Part shown: piece by piece, positions 9,736-21,212 of the stretch
Layout: every line of letters begins with the position of its first letter
Position numbering within the stretch: the first letter of the stretch is position 1
Notes under the pieces: generated by a model
What the model saw: the letters and a program-made list of their open reading frames with translations, nothing else
Told to the model about the DNA's origin: nothing
The model's database searches: none
Program-made: the position numbers and the translations under genes
Assembly: GCA_037367405.1 (NCBI GenBank)
Contig: JAZKJV010006050.1
Span: 1-64,000 of the forward strand
Length of the DNA: 64,000 bases
Reading direction: 5' to 3'
Source: Ottelia alismoides
Taxonomy: Eukaryota; Streptophyta; Magnoliopsida; Alismatales; Hydrocharitaceae

Positions 9736-12498
9736 ATAATGGTCTGATAAAGAAAGTATGTGGTAGTTACATAGCTGAACAATGATTTATTCCATGTGTA
9801 AGCTTTCAACGATGGTTAGATAGATTTTTGCTTGGATATAATTTTTAGAGTGTGGAGCAGGGTGGACAAGTGTCCAGAAGATTATTTTCTAAACCACTGA
9901 TGGCGCTTTAAATTCAATGACTCAAGCTGCATCTAGGGGCTTTTGTTAACTTCTCACTGAATTACTTTGATGGATATCTATTAGTCGCTGGGGATATAAT
10001 ATAGAGCATTTGAATGCTGAGATTGATTTGCTTTTAACTGAGGATATGTCTGGCTCTTGAAAGTGCACAGAAGTATAATATTTTCTTTATATCTAGTCGA
10101 CGGTGCACATATCTACGGACATGTGCACAAAAGCTGACTCTTTCAGTTGTTAACTGATGACATGATGGGAAAACTGCTAGTGGAACTGTCTATTGCCCAA
10201 GATCAAGGAAAGATTTATCTACTGCTCGATACAAGAAGAGCTGGGGTATGAGAACTAGGCATAGGATAAGGGGATTTTGTTGATGTTGTGGTAATTTACA
10301 GCTTTTGTTTAGTTTTTAGAAAGAGGGACTTATGACCCGCGGGGATTTGAAGATGGACTCATTGACATTGAGGAGAATGGGAGGAAGCGCGCAAATATTT
10401 TGATGTGTGCACAAAAATTACATAGACATTTGGCTGAGAACCTCTGATCAAAAGAAAGATTGGTTTTGATAGAAAAGCACGGGATTGAGGAGGTGCATCT
10501 GTACACGAAAGCTGTCTATCTTTTCTTTTATCCGAAGGTTATTTTATTTTTAACTGTGTTACTAATTTGCATGACTCTTTATAAACGTATTTTACTGGAG
10601 GACTTCTTGATATTCATATTCTGCGGAGCTCATATATAATATGATTAAAAGGCAGTTATCAGGAAGGATTTTTGTGGATGATAGACAGAGGGGAGTTGAC
10701 GGACCAAGGTGGAAGGCAAAATCTTTCGGAAGTGCATACATGCTTTTGATGTATGCGCGACAGGTAAGTACCGAACATAATCCTTGGTCATAAGCTTCAC
10801 CTACCATGTACTGTGATGCTTTGGAAACTTTGTCAGATGGAAAATAGGCTTGAAGATACAAATTTTAATATTCAACAGATGGACCTGAGGATGTTTAATA
10901 AAGGCATTGACTGCGCTAAAGATTTTGCCAGTCTAATGGTAGAAAAAGGATATTCTGTTGCTGTTCAATTTTGAAGGAGGAGAAGCTGTTGATTATCAAA
11001 ATTCAAGTAATTTCAGAGACTGAAAGATAGACTGTATATTCTGGGTAGTGTGGAGATGGTTACATATCATAATGATATGTGTTTTGGCATAACTGGAGGC
11101 TGAAGCACAAATTCCTTTTTTATTGAGACTTTGAATTCAAAGATGGGGAGCTGAATGTTCTTTATTCTGGTAGGAGAGGTGTGGTTGAAGATTATGGTGC
11201 TGAGCAGAGATATTGCCATTGCACTTCAATTGCTATCACTCTACAAACTCAAGGGCTGCTAGATTGGATATGGTTGCTGGGAGACATATAAACATAATGC
11301 TCATATAGACGACGCTCGCAAACATGAAGCCTTTGTTAACGGACGGATCTGTGCATTGGATAACATTCCGGAATCAGTACCAATATATGTTGCGACAGAA
11401 GTGGCGATTGTGAAGACCAAAGCTTTGACAACTGATCACTATTTTGGTTTAGTCCATCCCTATTGCTTTGCCTTTTTATAACCAAGTGTATGTGGTTGTT
11501 ATTGACTGCTCCATTAAATGCTCCCTAGCATAATTGCATTATTTAAATATTCCTATAAGTTTTCCTCGTGTATGTCTTTTTTATTTGATCGAATAAGAGG
11601 GTTACCCGAATCCCTGATATCAAGGATACTAGTAGAAAAACCAATTAGATTTGATTTTGGTTTATAAATTCTTTTTGTAAGTTCACCCCCTCCTATATGA
11701 AGGTATATAGCACAATTTTGTAAAAATATCAAGCTACAGTGTTAATAAATATGGGAGTTTGGCTCCTGGTCCCCTGCTCTCTGTCATCTTACAGTGCAAT
11801 CCTCCCCCGCAATCCCCGGCGAGGCTAGCCACGTGATCGTCCCTGACTCCCTTCTCATCTCATCTCCAAAATCTCCATTGCATCATAAAAACATCAGCCA
11901 TGCACCAAGAAGATACAAACAACGTCAAAACATAGATATCCACCATCTAAGATTGATGCATGCATCAATATATCATATATGCAAAAGATAGCAGTGGCAT
12001 TAATGAAGTGCAAGGTCAACGATGTACACACACAGGAACAACAAAACAACCTATCAGGAAAAAAACCGCTGTAGCACTACAAGAGATACAATAAGGGTGA
12101 TGTGCGTGGGTGGTACTAGCATTCTAAAGGATGTCAACTGGGTGCACTGATTGGTATTGGAAGTTATATAAGCTTCTAAAAAGCAGGGGAAGGCCAAAAC
12201 AGTGCGAACAAAACAGAAGTCATTTTTAGTTGATCAATGTTTCAATTAGACATAGCTCAAACGCCCCATCCGAACAACCATAACGTGATTTTGATTTTAT
12301 GTCATTCTCTTCAGAATGTAATCTAAAAATGATAATCAAGTAACTACTATATCGATGGGACGGTACGGTTGCCACCGATTTGATGTACAAGCTAAGTTAG
12401 AAACTCGCGATTGATATGAGCATTACACCCCAATTCAAGCACTTGTAGCAAATAAAACGACCACATCTGAACTGGAAAAAACTGTCAGATTCGATCTC
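9736..12498. other. Long stretch without recognisable gene
   Basis: AT-rich, stop-rich in all frames, one 89-codon frame (10592-10861, minus) without recognisable content. It may be LINE 3' sequence and intergenic DNA. From about 11770 the base composition becomes more mixed; 11770-12490 could include the 3' untranslated region of the minus-strand frame at 12499, but I see no polyadenylation signal I would assert. Confidence 0.5.
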
Positions 12499-12816
12499 CT
12501 ACGGAATGGGGTCGAACCTTAGAGCGGGCGAGCGTTTGGCGAGGTGCGAAGATAGAACGTCCGGATTCGTGTCGAACTTCCGATCCTTGGCCTCCGAGCG
12601 TCTCCCATTGTGGCGTTCCTTGTTCTTCTTCGTCTTCTTCTTGCCGCGGGCGTCTCCTCCGGTGCGATCGGCGGAGACAACGGGAAGTCCCTTGGCGTTC
12701 CTCTTCGTCTTCATCCTGCTGCCGTCGTCCTCCTTCATCTCCTCCGGGATGTCGCGCGCGTCGATCGAGCGGTGGGGTTTGGTGGGTTTGCTGCTTCGTC
12801 GGAGGGTTTTGGCCAT
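12499..12816 (-). CDS. Putative small basic nuclear protein
   Basis: A 105-codon frame starting at ATG 12814-12816 and ending with TAG at 12499-12501. I chose this ATG over one at 12861 because the bases before it (gggaaaaaccctagcctcag on the minus strand) look like a typical plant 5' leader with a telo-box. The product is rich in Lys and Arg (a GKKKTKKNKERHNGRR block in the middle), starts MAKTLRRSSKPTKPHRSID, and has no membrane segment. Such composition suggests a nucleolar or RNA-binding role, but I do not recognise the family. It may be a first exon only. The surrounding DNA has no transposon signature. Composition and leader support a real gene; homology would be decisive. Confidence 0.45.
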   Translation of the reverse strand: MAKTLRRSSKPTKPHRSIDARDIPEEMKEDDGSRMKTKRNAKGLPVVSADRTGGDARGKKKTKKNKERHNGRRSEAKDRKFDTNPDVLSSHLAKRSPALRFDPIP

Positions 12817-12830
12817 GAGAGGGCTGAGGC

Positions 12831-12838
12831 TAGGGTTT
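12831..12838 (-). promoter_or_regulatory. Telo-box in the 5' leader
   Basis: AAACCCTA on the minus strand, about 15 bp upstream of the chosen ATG. In plants this element is typical of promoters or leaders of ribosomal protein and ribosome-biogenesis genes. A single 8-bp match can be chance. Confidence 0.4.
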
Positions 12839-13100
12839 TTCCCGGGAGGTTCAACTGTCATTTAAATTTTACTGCTGCTCTCGAGCAAAATATCACTAGA
12901 CGACTTTTAATGTGTGTACATACACGAGTATAGTGGTAATCTCATATATACAAAGCAAACTCGATATATGGTGTTTTTGAACGATATGAATATTTTTAGC
13001 ATGAACATTAAAAGCATATGTACGCAACTCAATCTTTACTTTACAATAAATGATTTAAAATTGATTCCATCGGATAAATGACAGTGGACTTGATCCTTTA

Positions 13101-13434
13101 GGTCATTTTCGGGTTACCACCCTTAACCCGCTCATTCTCTCTCTAAGATGGGCTCACATTGTCTCTTTTTTAATACATTAAATAAATCAATTCTTTTTCA
13201 TCCACTCAATCAAAAAATAATATATTATATCATTATATCATATAAAAATTATAAAATACTCAACTTCTACTCATTTTTCCAAACTTCACAATAACTACCC
13301 ACTTTTTCAAACTTCAATACAATTATATCACAACAAACCCACCCCGGTTTAACTCTCTATCCAAACACCAAAACACAAAAACGGGTTACCCCCTGCCAGT
13401 TTAACCCACCCTAACCCGCGTGCCAAACGCACCC
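13101..13434. mobile_element. Tourist-like (PIF/Harbinger) MITE, copy C
   Basis: Homologous over most of its length to the two elements at 18332-18708 and 18712-19100: same gggttac...aacccg terminal words, same AT-rich centre (aaaaaataatatattata) and the same end word gccaaacgcaccc. Flanked by TTA at 13098-13100 and 13435-13437, the 3-bp duplication of PIF/Harbinger elements. No coding capacity. Confidence 0.85.
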
Positions 13435-13437
13435 TTA

Positions 13438-15639
13438 ATCTTATATAAGTACCCTGAGCATGCATTTCAGCATATGATATTATTTAAATGCGTCAACAAT
13501 TACGTTTAACATGTGCATTAATTCCGACAAATGTACAATGAATTTGGAATTGCTTTGCACGAATCATTATCATCGGAAAGCATGCACCGACTCTTGTTAT
13601 ACCGCATTCATTAAACATTAGAGCAAATCATTTATGTATAGCATACTCGAAATATGGCTATTAATAACTGAGCTCAAACACACTTATCTCGAGCAGGCTA
13701 ATGGCTCCGCCCTTCTACCAACCTCACATCATCCTCCCCTCTCTCTCTCTCTCAACCCAGCATCCACACAGTCAAAGAACTATGATGCAAGAGAACAATC
13801 TGGGAACCAGCCAATCACAACGACCAAAGGAAGTCTTCGAATCCAAGCTTCCGTTGATTATGGATTTCATACCAGCTACTCAACGAAGTCCACTTGGTTC
13901 AAAGGGAAGGAAGGCAACCGACGCATACCCCAAAATTTGGGAAGGGTAAGCGTACATCGGTCACCTACTCACAGTTTCGTAGATCATAGGAGAAAAGAGT
14001 CAGAAGATTCGCGACTGTTACAGAAGAAAGACTAGCTACTAAGGCAATTGCGGAATACGTGGGGCTTCATTGTGATGGTAGTTTAGCCATAATAGAATTC
14101 ACGCTACAAAATCCTCATTCACAGATGCGTGATCCATGAGATGAGTGGGAGTTGCATCCATCTCGCTGGTCTATATTGGTCGTATGAATGATCACCATTT
14201 CTCATATCGAGTCACTCAAATGGTGTTGTTCTGATGCCTCAAAACTAATAACTAGATATGGCATTACTATCATTGGTTTAAAAGTGAATGCATGAGATAA
14301 ATATCTTTGAATTGTCAAAATGCACTGTACTTGGCATTTACGGTGTAAATTGCACAACGATTATGTCCATGTCGATGAATAAATTATGTTTTGTCATGAA
14401 CTGATTTATTCTCCAATGCATGAGTATAGCTTGATTCTTAGAACATTTATTAGTCGATCCTTCTCTCTTATATGATGTTCCTTTTCTCATAAATGATCAC
14501 CTTTATCGCTCTTCGAAAATACCAATATATTTATGATGTTTGTTATGAACGTATTTTATATCAGCTATGTTAAAACCGTAGATGGCAGCAACTGAGAGTT
14601 CGATAGAATGTAGAGGGGTGCATTGTGCAAAACGTTTACTTAGAAATATTCACAAACCACAAAGATATAAAATAGATTAGCAATAATATTGAATATCACA
14701 TGCTTACATAACTTTCAGTGTGGAATTCACTCGAGAATCGAGACGGTTACTATTTGAGTACATGAAGCGTAGAGAGCCTGAGATCGTAGAAGAATAAAGA
14801 ACGTTGCTCATGGTTGTACGTCATATTAAAGACCATTAAAGTCGTGTATATTGTTAGAGGGTCAATAGACATGTTGGGAACTTGGGAACTCAAAGTAGCT
14901 GTTAGGTAGTAAATTAGGAAATTCCAACGTTCACCAAATCCAAAAATCAGAATTGATCAATTAGGTGGTGTTGTCATAGTAAAATTATCGATCAGATCGA
15001 TGGAAATGATAGATTTTTGAATGTTATATGATGATTGAGGCTCATTTGAATATTGACTAATCACGCTTAAAGGTTGATTATCGTGAGTTGATCAATAAAA
15101 GGATGATCAACCATAATGTTAAGTTGATCGATGAGATCATAAATAGAAGTCAACATTGTTCGATCTTGACAGATTTTCCTCGATCATGTTACCAAAAAAT
15201 GATTTTGTCAACTTAGGTGATCTTGGCTTAGTTTTGCTTGCTGATCTTGAATGTGCAAAATCTACGATACAGATTTTCTACTCAAAAAATATTCGAAAAT
15301 AGTTCGACTTGCCAAAACATGCAGGAGTGCCCCTATGTCTTATTAATATGTTATTGAGCTTCGAAGACTTCAAGATCTCTCTATAAATGAATTTCAGCTC
15401 GTGGATTCGAGTATAGAGCATTTTAGATCTCGATGCTTTAGAAGTCATGTTTCTTCATGCTTCTTTGCTTTAATTGATTATAGTTTGTTTATCATACATG
15501 ACTTCTTTCCAACTTGACAAGTTCTTCTTGCATTACCACAATATTCTTTGTTGCATGCCTCATTGATGATTTTTGGCTCCAAAAGAGATACAAACACAAA
15601 AAAGTGAACGCCTTACAGTGCAGTTTGATTTATATATCA
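13438..15639. other. No gene recognised; possibly LTR-like DNA in the right part
   Basis: A plus-strand frame at 13701-13949 (82 codons) and an overlapping one at 13634-14035 (133 codons) have no recognisable motifs; a GT at 13950 could be a splice donor but no gene follows. 14600-15600 contains reiterated atcgat/gatcgatga words reminiscent of LTRs of Copia elements, consistent with the relic that follows, but I cannot delimit an LTR. Confidence 0.4.
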
Positions 15640-17096
15640 CAATATGGATCTCCTATCACCAATTCCCAGGGATGATCTTGATCAAAACTGAAGTCCTTGG
15701 GTAAAAAAGGTTTTTTCTCATGTATACTTGAAGGATCATCTAACCAAGCTTCTTCATCATTTCTCCAATTTATGTGATTGAGGAGTTTTTCTCAAGTTCT
15801 CACAAAGAGAACGTTGATTGCTTCCATGACTGTAATTGTTCTCTTTTTTAATAACCTGTAAGCTTCGATCCACGAAGATACTTTCCTATTTTTCCAGTCA
15901 AATTTATCCAAAAACATAGAGATAGCCTATCCTTGTTAAGCATCTAGGATATGGCTCAAAAAGAGTCATCTTTAAACATAGTTGGATCCCTATTTAAGAC
16001 ATAGCATAATTACGATCATTGTCTAAAAAAGCACGACAGAATGAAATCACATAGCATTATGCAAGCACATTCCTGAAGAGTGTAAATCTTACATTCAACT
16101 AAACCGTTATACATTCTTGTTCTAGGAACAGAGAATTCATGTTTTATTCTAGCTTTTGCAAGTGCTCGAGAAAAATCACATTGCCGAGCTCATCATCATG
16201 ATCACTTCTTAATATGGTGGCAGTGGTTCCTTGTTTATTATGAATCAGTTTGGCTAGTTTTTAAAACTTAAGAAACGTTGAGTCTCGTCGTCTACTATGA
16301 CAAAATAATAACGACAACATCATGGACTTTTATATTTTATGAATCCAAACAAGCCCATATTTAAAAGCTTTTGAGGTTTGTACATGCTTATGAACATTTT
16401 ACTTTTGAGGGTTGTTTTATGGATTTTACATGGTTCACATGTTGAACACATGTCCAACTTCTTATTGGATTGTTTGGGTAGGTCGTTAAATATGTCGAAT
16501 CTGTTAATTCTATTGAACACCTTTATGTGAACGCGACCTGATCTTCTATGCCATACATAGAGTTCTTCTTGTGATGCCAGAAGTCAGTCTAGCAGTGAAT
16601 AATCACTAAACATGAGTGTGTGCATTTTTTTTATGCATGTATCCTTTAAGCAAGGTTTTTCATGTGTCCTATCTTCCTACTTCAAGGCGATCTTAAAAAT
16701 AACAACACTTTAATGCCTTTGCCATAAATTTGAGAGACAGTCATAAGATTGTGCTTTAAACCTTTAACAATACTAACATGACTGATGGAAAGGAGTTTGC
16801 AATCATACTTTCATCCGTTATCATACTTGTGTGGTTATTGTTAAATGTAATCGTTCCACCATCCATGGCCTTTATATTAAGGAATAGCCCTTCTTCTCCA
16901 GTCATATACTTGGAACATCCAGTCCATGATCTAGTGTTGCACTTTTCATGCTTGATCTCTATGTCCTACTAAATACAGTGTGGTCGTGTACTGTGGTTCG
17001 TGATGTATCCGGTTGTTAGATACCTTTTTTATTGTTTCGTAAAATAGTTAACCAAAACGTCTGGTACCCATATCTTTCATGTCCTTTGGGGGTTAT
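15640..17096 (-). pseudogene. Relic of a second Copia lineage: protease and integrase parts
   Basis: Minus-strand fragments in many frames. Around 16930-16850: a CSKYMTG-like protease-adjacent block and NIKAMDGGTITF. Around 16320-16520: LPKQSNKKLDMCSTCEPCK...LLNMGLFG, the zinc-finger end of integrase followed by its catalytic core start. Around 15640-15690: DQDHPWELVIGDP, the linker before RT in this lineage. Stops are frequent. The relic is cut at 17096 by the young LTR element and appears to resume at 20325. Confidence 0.7.
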
Positions 17097-17361
17097 TGTA
17101 GAAAAACAGAATGCGGAAGCGTATCAGAGAATAAAGATAAAGAAAACATTAGGGGACATCAGGATTTAACGTGGAACCCTACTCCGAGAGGAGCGGGATG
17201 AAATCACAGGAGAAGCCCATGAATTGGGTGTTTCTTCTTTTGAAGTTCTCAATGAGTACAGGGGGTGTGGGGCTCCTTATATAGCCCCACGGAGAGACCC
17301 AATAGTGACCGCTCCCCCATGTGGTACTAAACACATGGGTGGGCTCTTTTCTTTTCCAACA
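17097..17361 (-). repeat. 3' LTR of the non-coding element
   Basis: TGTAGA...CCAACA on the plus strand; contains an inverted word ggctccttatatagcccc that resembles a TATA region. Five differences from 20055-20319. Confidence 0.93.
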
Positions 17362-17373
17362 CTCCCCCTCAAG
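17362..17373 (-). other. Polypurine tract
   Basis: Minus strand cttgagggggag, next to the 3' LTR. Confidence 0.8.
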
Positions 17374-17524
17374 TTGGTAGCTGGGACAGCTGCAACTTGC
17401 AATAATAAAGAAAAATAAACACCATTACATCTTCACTTGAAATCACCACAATAAACGTATGTATCCGCAACTGGTAGACAAACCTGCTTGCTGATGGGTA
17501 TATCAGGTTACCAGAACGTATCTA

Positions 17525-17632
17525 TGTCGTGCCTGGAAGGTCACCGGACTGTCTCTGTCGTGCCTGCATGGTCACCGGATCTCTGTCTCTGTCGTGCCTG
17601 CGGGTCACCGGACTTTGTCTCCGTTGTGCCTT
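17525..17632. repeat. Short tandem repeat inside the non-coding element
   Basis: About four imperfect units of roughly 30 bp built around tctgtcgtgcctg...ggtcaccgga. It lies next to the polypurine tract end of the interior. No coding meaning is visible. Confidence 0.8.
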
Positions 17633-17844
17633 GAAGAAAACAAATCCAGTGCGGAGTCGATGCCGAGGATAGAGACACCACGACGAAGATCGATGCACAG
17701 TGAAGATGGCTTGATATTCTGTGAAATCTGGAGTGTTTGGTCTGTCAGTCAATGATGTAGGATGCATATGGCTTTTACTCCCTCTTTCTCCCAAACTTGT
17801 AAGAATAATGAAAATAAAGACAAGTTGGGAGAAGCAAACATGAA

Positions 17845-18250
17845 TCACATTTTTTTGTGCGTACGACTTTTTTTTGTATACGTCTTTTTTTTACAACGTA
17901 CGACTTTTTATTGTACGCGACTTTTTTTTCCCTTTTTTTTCAAAAAACTTGCAAACTCTCTCACCCCTCCTTTTTTTCTTTAACATTTCACCGACCCATT
18001 TTTTTAAAGACGTTTCAATCTTTCCCTTTTTTATCAGCTTTTGCATTTTTTTAACTTGCGTACGGCCATTTTTTTCGTGTACGTGTCTCCTTTTTCTTTC
18101 AACTGCGTACGTTTTTTTTTGTACGCGGTTTTTTTTTTTGAAAAAAAATATTAGCCCTCTTGAGCCCAACTCTCTTTTTCCCTTCTCTTTTTTTTTTACT
18201 CACGGCAGGCACTTCTATTCACTCCTATTTTTTTATTCATTGACCTGTCC
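17845..18250. repeat. T-rich low-complexity tract with gtacgact words
   Basis: Repeated runs of 6-10 T separated by gtacgac/gtacgcg-type words. The long frames seen in it on both strands (Phe-rich or Lys-rich) come from composition. Confidence 0.7.
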
Positions 18251-18331
18251 CCCTTTTTGTGAACCGTCAGCCCCCTTGGGTTTTCTTGTTTTTTTTAAAC
18301 ACATTGGAATTGTCGGCCCAATTTGCCCTTA

Positions 18332-18708
18332 GGGTGCGTTTGGTTAGCGGGTTAAGGCGGGTTAAACTGGTAGAGGGTAACCCGTTTTTGGTTTTTGGTG
18401 TTTGGACAGAGGGTTAAACTGGTGGTGGTTTTTTGTGATATGATTGTATTGAAGTTTGAAAAAGTGTTTAGTTATTGTGATGTGATTGTATTAAAGTTTG
18501 GAAAAGTGAGTAGAAGTGGAGTAATTTTTAATTTTTATATGATATGATGGTATAATATATTATTTTTTTGATAGGATTGATGATGTAAAATTGATTTATT
18601 TAATTTTTTAAAAAAGATAAAAGGTGGGACCCACTAGGAGTGAGAAGAAGTGGGGTAAGGGGGGTAAACTCCCCAACGGTGTGGGTAACCCGCAACCCAA
18701 ACGACCCC
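18332..18708 (+). mobile_element. Tourist-like MITE, copy A
   Basis: Starts gggtgcgtttggtt and ends aacccaaacgacccc; flanked by TTA at 18329-18331 and 18709-18711. Non-coding, AT-rich centre. It directly abuts copy B in the opposite orientation, with one shared TTA. Confidence 0.88.
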
Positions 18709-18711
18709 TTA

Positions 18712-19100
18712 GGCCCCGTTCGGTACATGGGTTACCGGCGGGTTTGCCAAGTTTACCCCCCTTAACCCACATCCCCCTCTCTCTCCGTGGGACCCACTTT
18801 ATTCTTTTTTAAAAAAATTAAATAAATCAATTTTACATCATCAATCCTATCAAAAAATAATATATTATACCATCATATCATATAAAAATTATAAACTACT
18901 CCACTTCTACCTACTTTTCCAAACTTCAATACAATCACATCACAATAACTACTCACTTTTTCAAATTCCAATACAATCATATCACAACAAACCCACTTCT
19001 AACCCACCCCCAGTTTAACCCTCTATCCAAACACCAAAACTCAAAAATGGGTTACCCTCTACCAGTTTAACCCGCCTTAACCCGCGTACCAAACGCACTC
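18712..19100 (-). mobile_element. Tourist-like MITE, copy B (inverted relative to A)
   Basis: Starts ggccccgttcggtac and ends gtaccaaacgcactc; TTA at 18709-18711 and 19101-19103. Clearly the same family as copies A and C, and head-to-head with A, so the pair can fold into a long hairpin. Confidence 0.88.
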
Positions 19101-20042
19101 TTAGGGTTCCCCCCGATGGGAACCCTCTTTACATACCTTCGTTTCTAAAAAACAATTGCCGCCGCAACCAGAATGATGGGCGGTATCCCCATCTACCATG
19201 GAGGGAGCCCACCGCCTATGGGATCCGCCTCCGCCAGAGGATCTTCACACGAGATTGGAGGGGTCGGGGATGCGCGTTGGGCCAAGATGCGGGCCGCCTG
19301 GAGGTTGCGAAGGGGTGCCGTCATGGAGGTCTGCGCCGCCTGCTGGAGACCTGGGCTGCGCGCCGCCTGCAGGGATCGAGATCGCCATGGAGATCGCAAG
19401 GGGTGCGGTATGGAAAATGAGATCGCCGGTCGACGAGGGCTTGGCCGCTACTTCGCCGCTTGCAAAGCTTCAAATGAAGCGGCATGAAGATGGAACTCAT
19501 GTGTTCTTCGGCACCTGGCGTGTTGGTATCAATCTGGAGCCCTTGGGGTGAGGGCGTACAGGAGCACAGCGCCTGGGGGTTTCTTCGACCTGAGCACGCG
19601 CGCGTGCTATGGCGAAGATGGCCTGGCGGAGATGCCGCCTTACGGCTGAAGACCAACGAGATGCGTAAGAGAAAGGGGCTCCGCCAGGAGGGGTTCCCAT
19701 TTGGAACCTGATGTCTGCGCAGGGGAGAAGGATGCGCCTGGTCGAAGAAGATGTGGCCTTTGCGACTGTACCTCCCCTTTGAAGAATGCACCACCGTCTT
19801 GAGGGGATTAGGGCTCACGAACTCGGCCAACGATGATATTTCTGGCACGATGGGCTAGCGTCTCCACAGGAGGGCCGGCCAAGAAGAGGCTGGAAGGAGA
19901 TCCGAAGAAGACGGCATAGAAATTCCAGAAAATAGGGTTTCATGAAACCCAAACAAAAACAACTCTTCAACAGATTTCGAATAATTTACATAACATCAAA
20001 TCTCGAATAAATCAAGAACATGAAACCGCGAGAATCGAACCC

Positions 20043-20054
20043 GCTCTGATACCA
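20043..20054 (-). other. Primer-binding site for initiator tRNA-Met
   Basis: Minus strand TGGTATCAGAGC, directly next to the 5' LTR of the non-coding element. Confidence 0.92.
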
Positions 20055-20319
20055 TGTAGAAAAACAGAATGCGGAAGCGTATCAGAGAATAAAGATAAAG
20101 AAAACATTATGGGACATCAAGATTTAACGTGGAACCCTACTCCGATAGGAGCGGGATGAAATCACGGGAGAAGCCCCTGAATTGGGTGTTTCTTCTTTTG
20201 AAGTTCTCAATGAGTACAGGGGGTGTGGGGCTCCTTATATAGCCCCACGGAGAGACCCAATAGTGACCGCTCCCCCATGTGGTACTAAACACATGGGTGG
20301 GCTCTTTTCTTTTCCAACA
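20055..20319 (-). repeat. 5' LTR of the non-coding element
   Basis: 265 bp, pairs with 17097-17361. Confidence 0.93.
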
Positions 20320-20324
20320 GTTTT

Positions 20325-20480
20325 CGTGGTTCCTTACATTTATCCTTGGTTTTAATATCTTACTAGCTTTCATTTGACTAAGAGAAATTTTAACAGGTTT
20401 ATAATTACTAGTAAAAGAAGGTTTAAAACCAATACCAAACTTAGTTGTTATCTATTAATTAGCTCACAGTATTTTATCCA
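20325..20480 (-). pseudogene. Likely continuation of the older Copia relic
   Basis: Short minus-strand segment flanking the young LTR element on its right. It reads a FGIGFKPSFTSN-like block, plausible for the end of gag in that Copia lineage, which fits its place upstream of the protease at 17000. Weak on its own; the position is the main argument. Confidence 0.4.
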
Positions 20481-20499
20481 GGTTAGAGAACTCTCACGA

Positions 20500-20617
20500 C
20501 GAGACTTATAGCTATGGCTACTGGCCAGACGTGTTGTGGCTCGAGCCCAATTTTGTGGCCACACGCCCCACATTCGTGGGTATAATTCTGCAGCCACAAC
20601 TTGTTTTCCTTGTAGTG
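20500..20617 (-). mobile_element. CACTA terminus remnant (third CACTA family)
   Basis: Minus strand begins CACTACAAGGAAAACAAG at 20617, a standard plant CACTA terminal inverted repeat, followed by short subterminal words of the type gtggc/gccac over about 100 bp. No partner end or 3-bp duplication found, so it is a one-ended remnant or a heavily deleted element. Confidence 0.6.
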
Positions 20618-21212
20618 AATGGTAATTACTCGATATTCTTTGTTCAAATAGATAAGAAAGATGCCAAAATAAAAGTCAGTTATATTAGATAAGATTGTAA
20701 AGTAAGTGTTAGTTATTGTATTTCTATGGCGGGAAAAATTGATGATGGAGCTAAGGATAGAGTTTCAAACATACAAACTCTATCCATCATATTGACTCCA
20801 CAACACAAATATCAACCATCTTCGAATGGATAGGAATTTTACGGGACAAAGAAGGATACAAATCCTTATATATCAAAAGAACATGGACTAAAAGTATTGC
20901 CCCACTCTTGTGATATGATGCTCTTATAATCTTTGAAGCGGGATCAGAACTTTAGATGGGTTTTTTGAAATTTCAACCAAGTTTTTGTAAGCACAGCAAA
21001 ATCACGAGCACGAGTTGTGCCTTTTTGTGTATCTTTGTACAATCAATTTTGTACAGCGTTGATTGATAAAAAAATATTTATTCACGGCACGTCGTAATTA
21101 GCGTTAAGCAACGACGGTTAATGCACGATACACAGTGACGACTTGCGTCGAATTACATGGATTTACCACACTTGCATTAAAAAATATGCCGCAATACCAT
21201 AAAGGAAAAAAT
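20618..21212. other. No gene recognised
   Basis: AT-rich. Contains short inverted words (gagtttcaaacatacaaactc) but no delimited element. Confidence 0.4.

Larger units (their letters stand above)
17097..20319 (-). mobile_element. Young non-coding LTR retrotransposon (LARD-like)
   Basis: Two 265-bp LTRs (17097-17361, 20055-20319) differ at only five positions (about 98% identical). A primer-binding site for initiator tRNA-Met (20043-20054) and a polypurine tract (17362-17373) set the orientation as minus. Flanking words gttat (17092-17096) and gtttt (20320-20324) are a near-perfect 5-bp duplication. The 2.7 kb interior has no gag, protease, integrase or RT frame, so the element must rely on another Copia's proteins. 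The interior holds a short tandem repeat, a T-rich tract, two MITEs and a GC-rich block (19170-19900) with meaningless overlapping frames. Confidence 0.9.

Noticed and set aside
13634..14035. A host gene exon
   Set aside because: Two overlapping frames, no motif, no following exon; kept only as an unassigned region.
17857..18332. Phe-rich and Lys-rich frames
   Set aside because: T-rich low-complexity tract; no domain, and the frame follows the T runs.
19173..19848. Overlapping frames of 104-175 codons in the GC-rich block
   Set aside because: Five frames on both strands are open at once, which is compositional; no motif; it is leader-like DNA of an LTR element.
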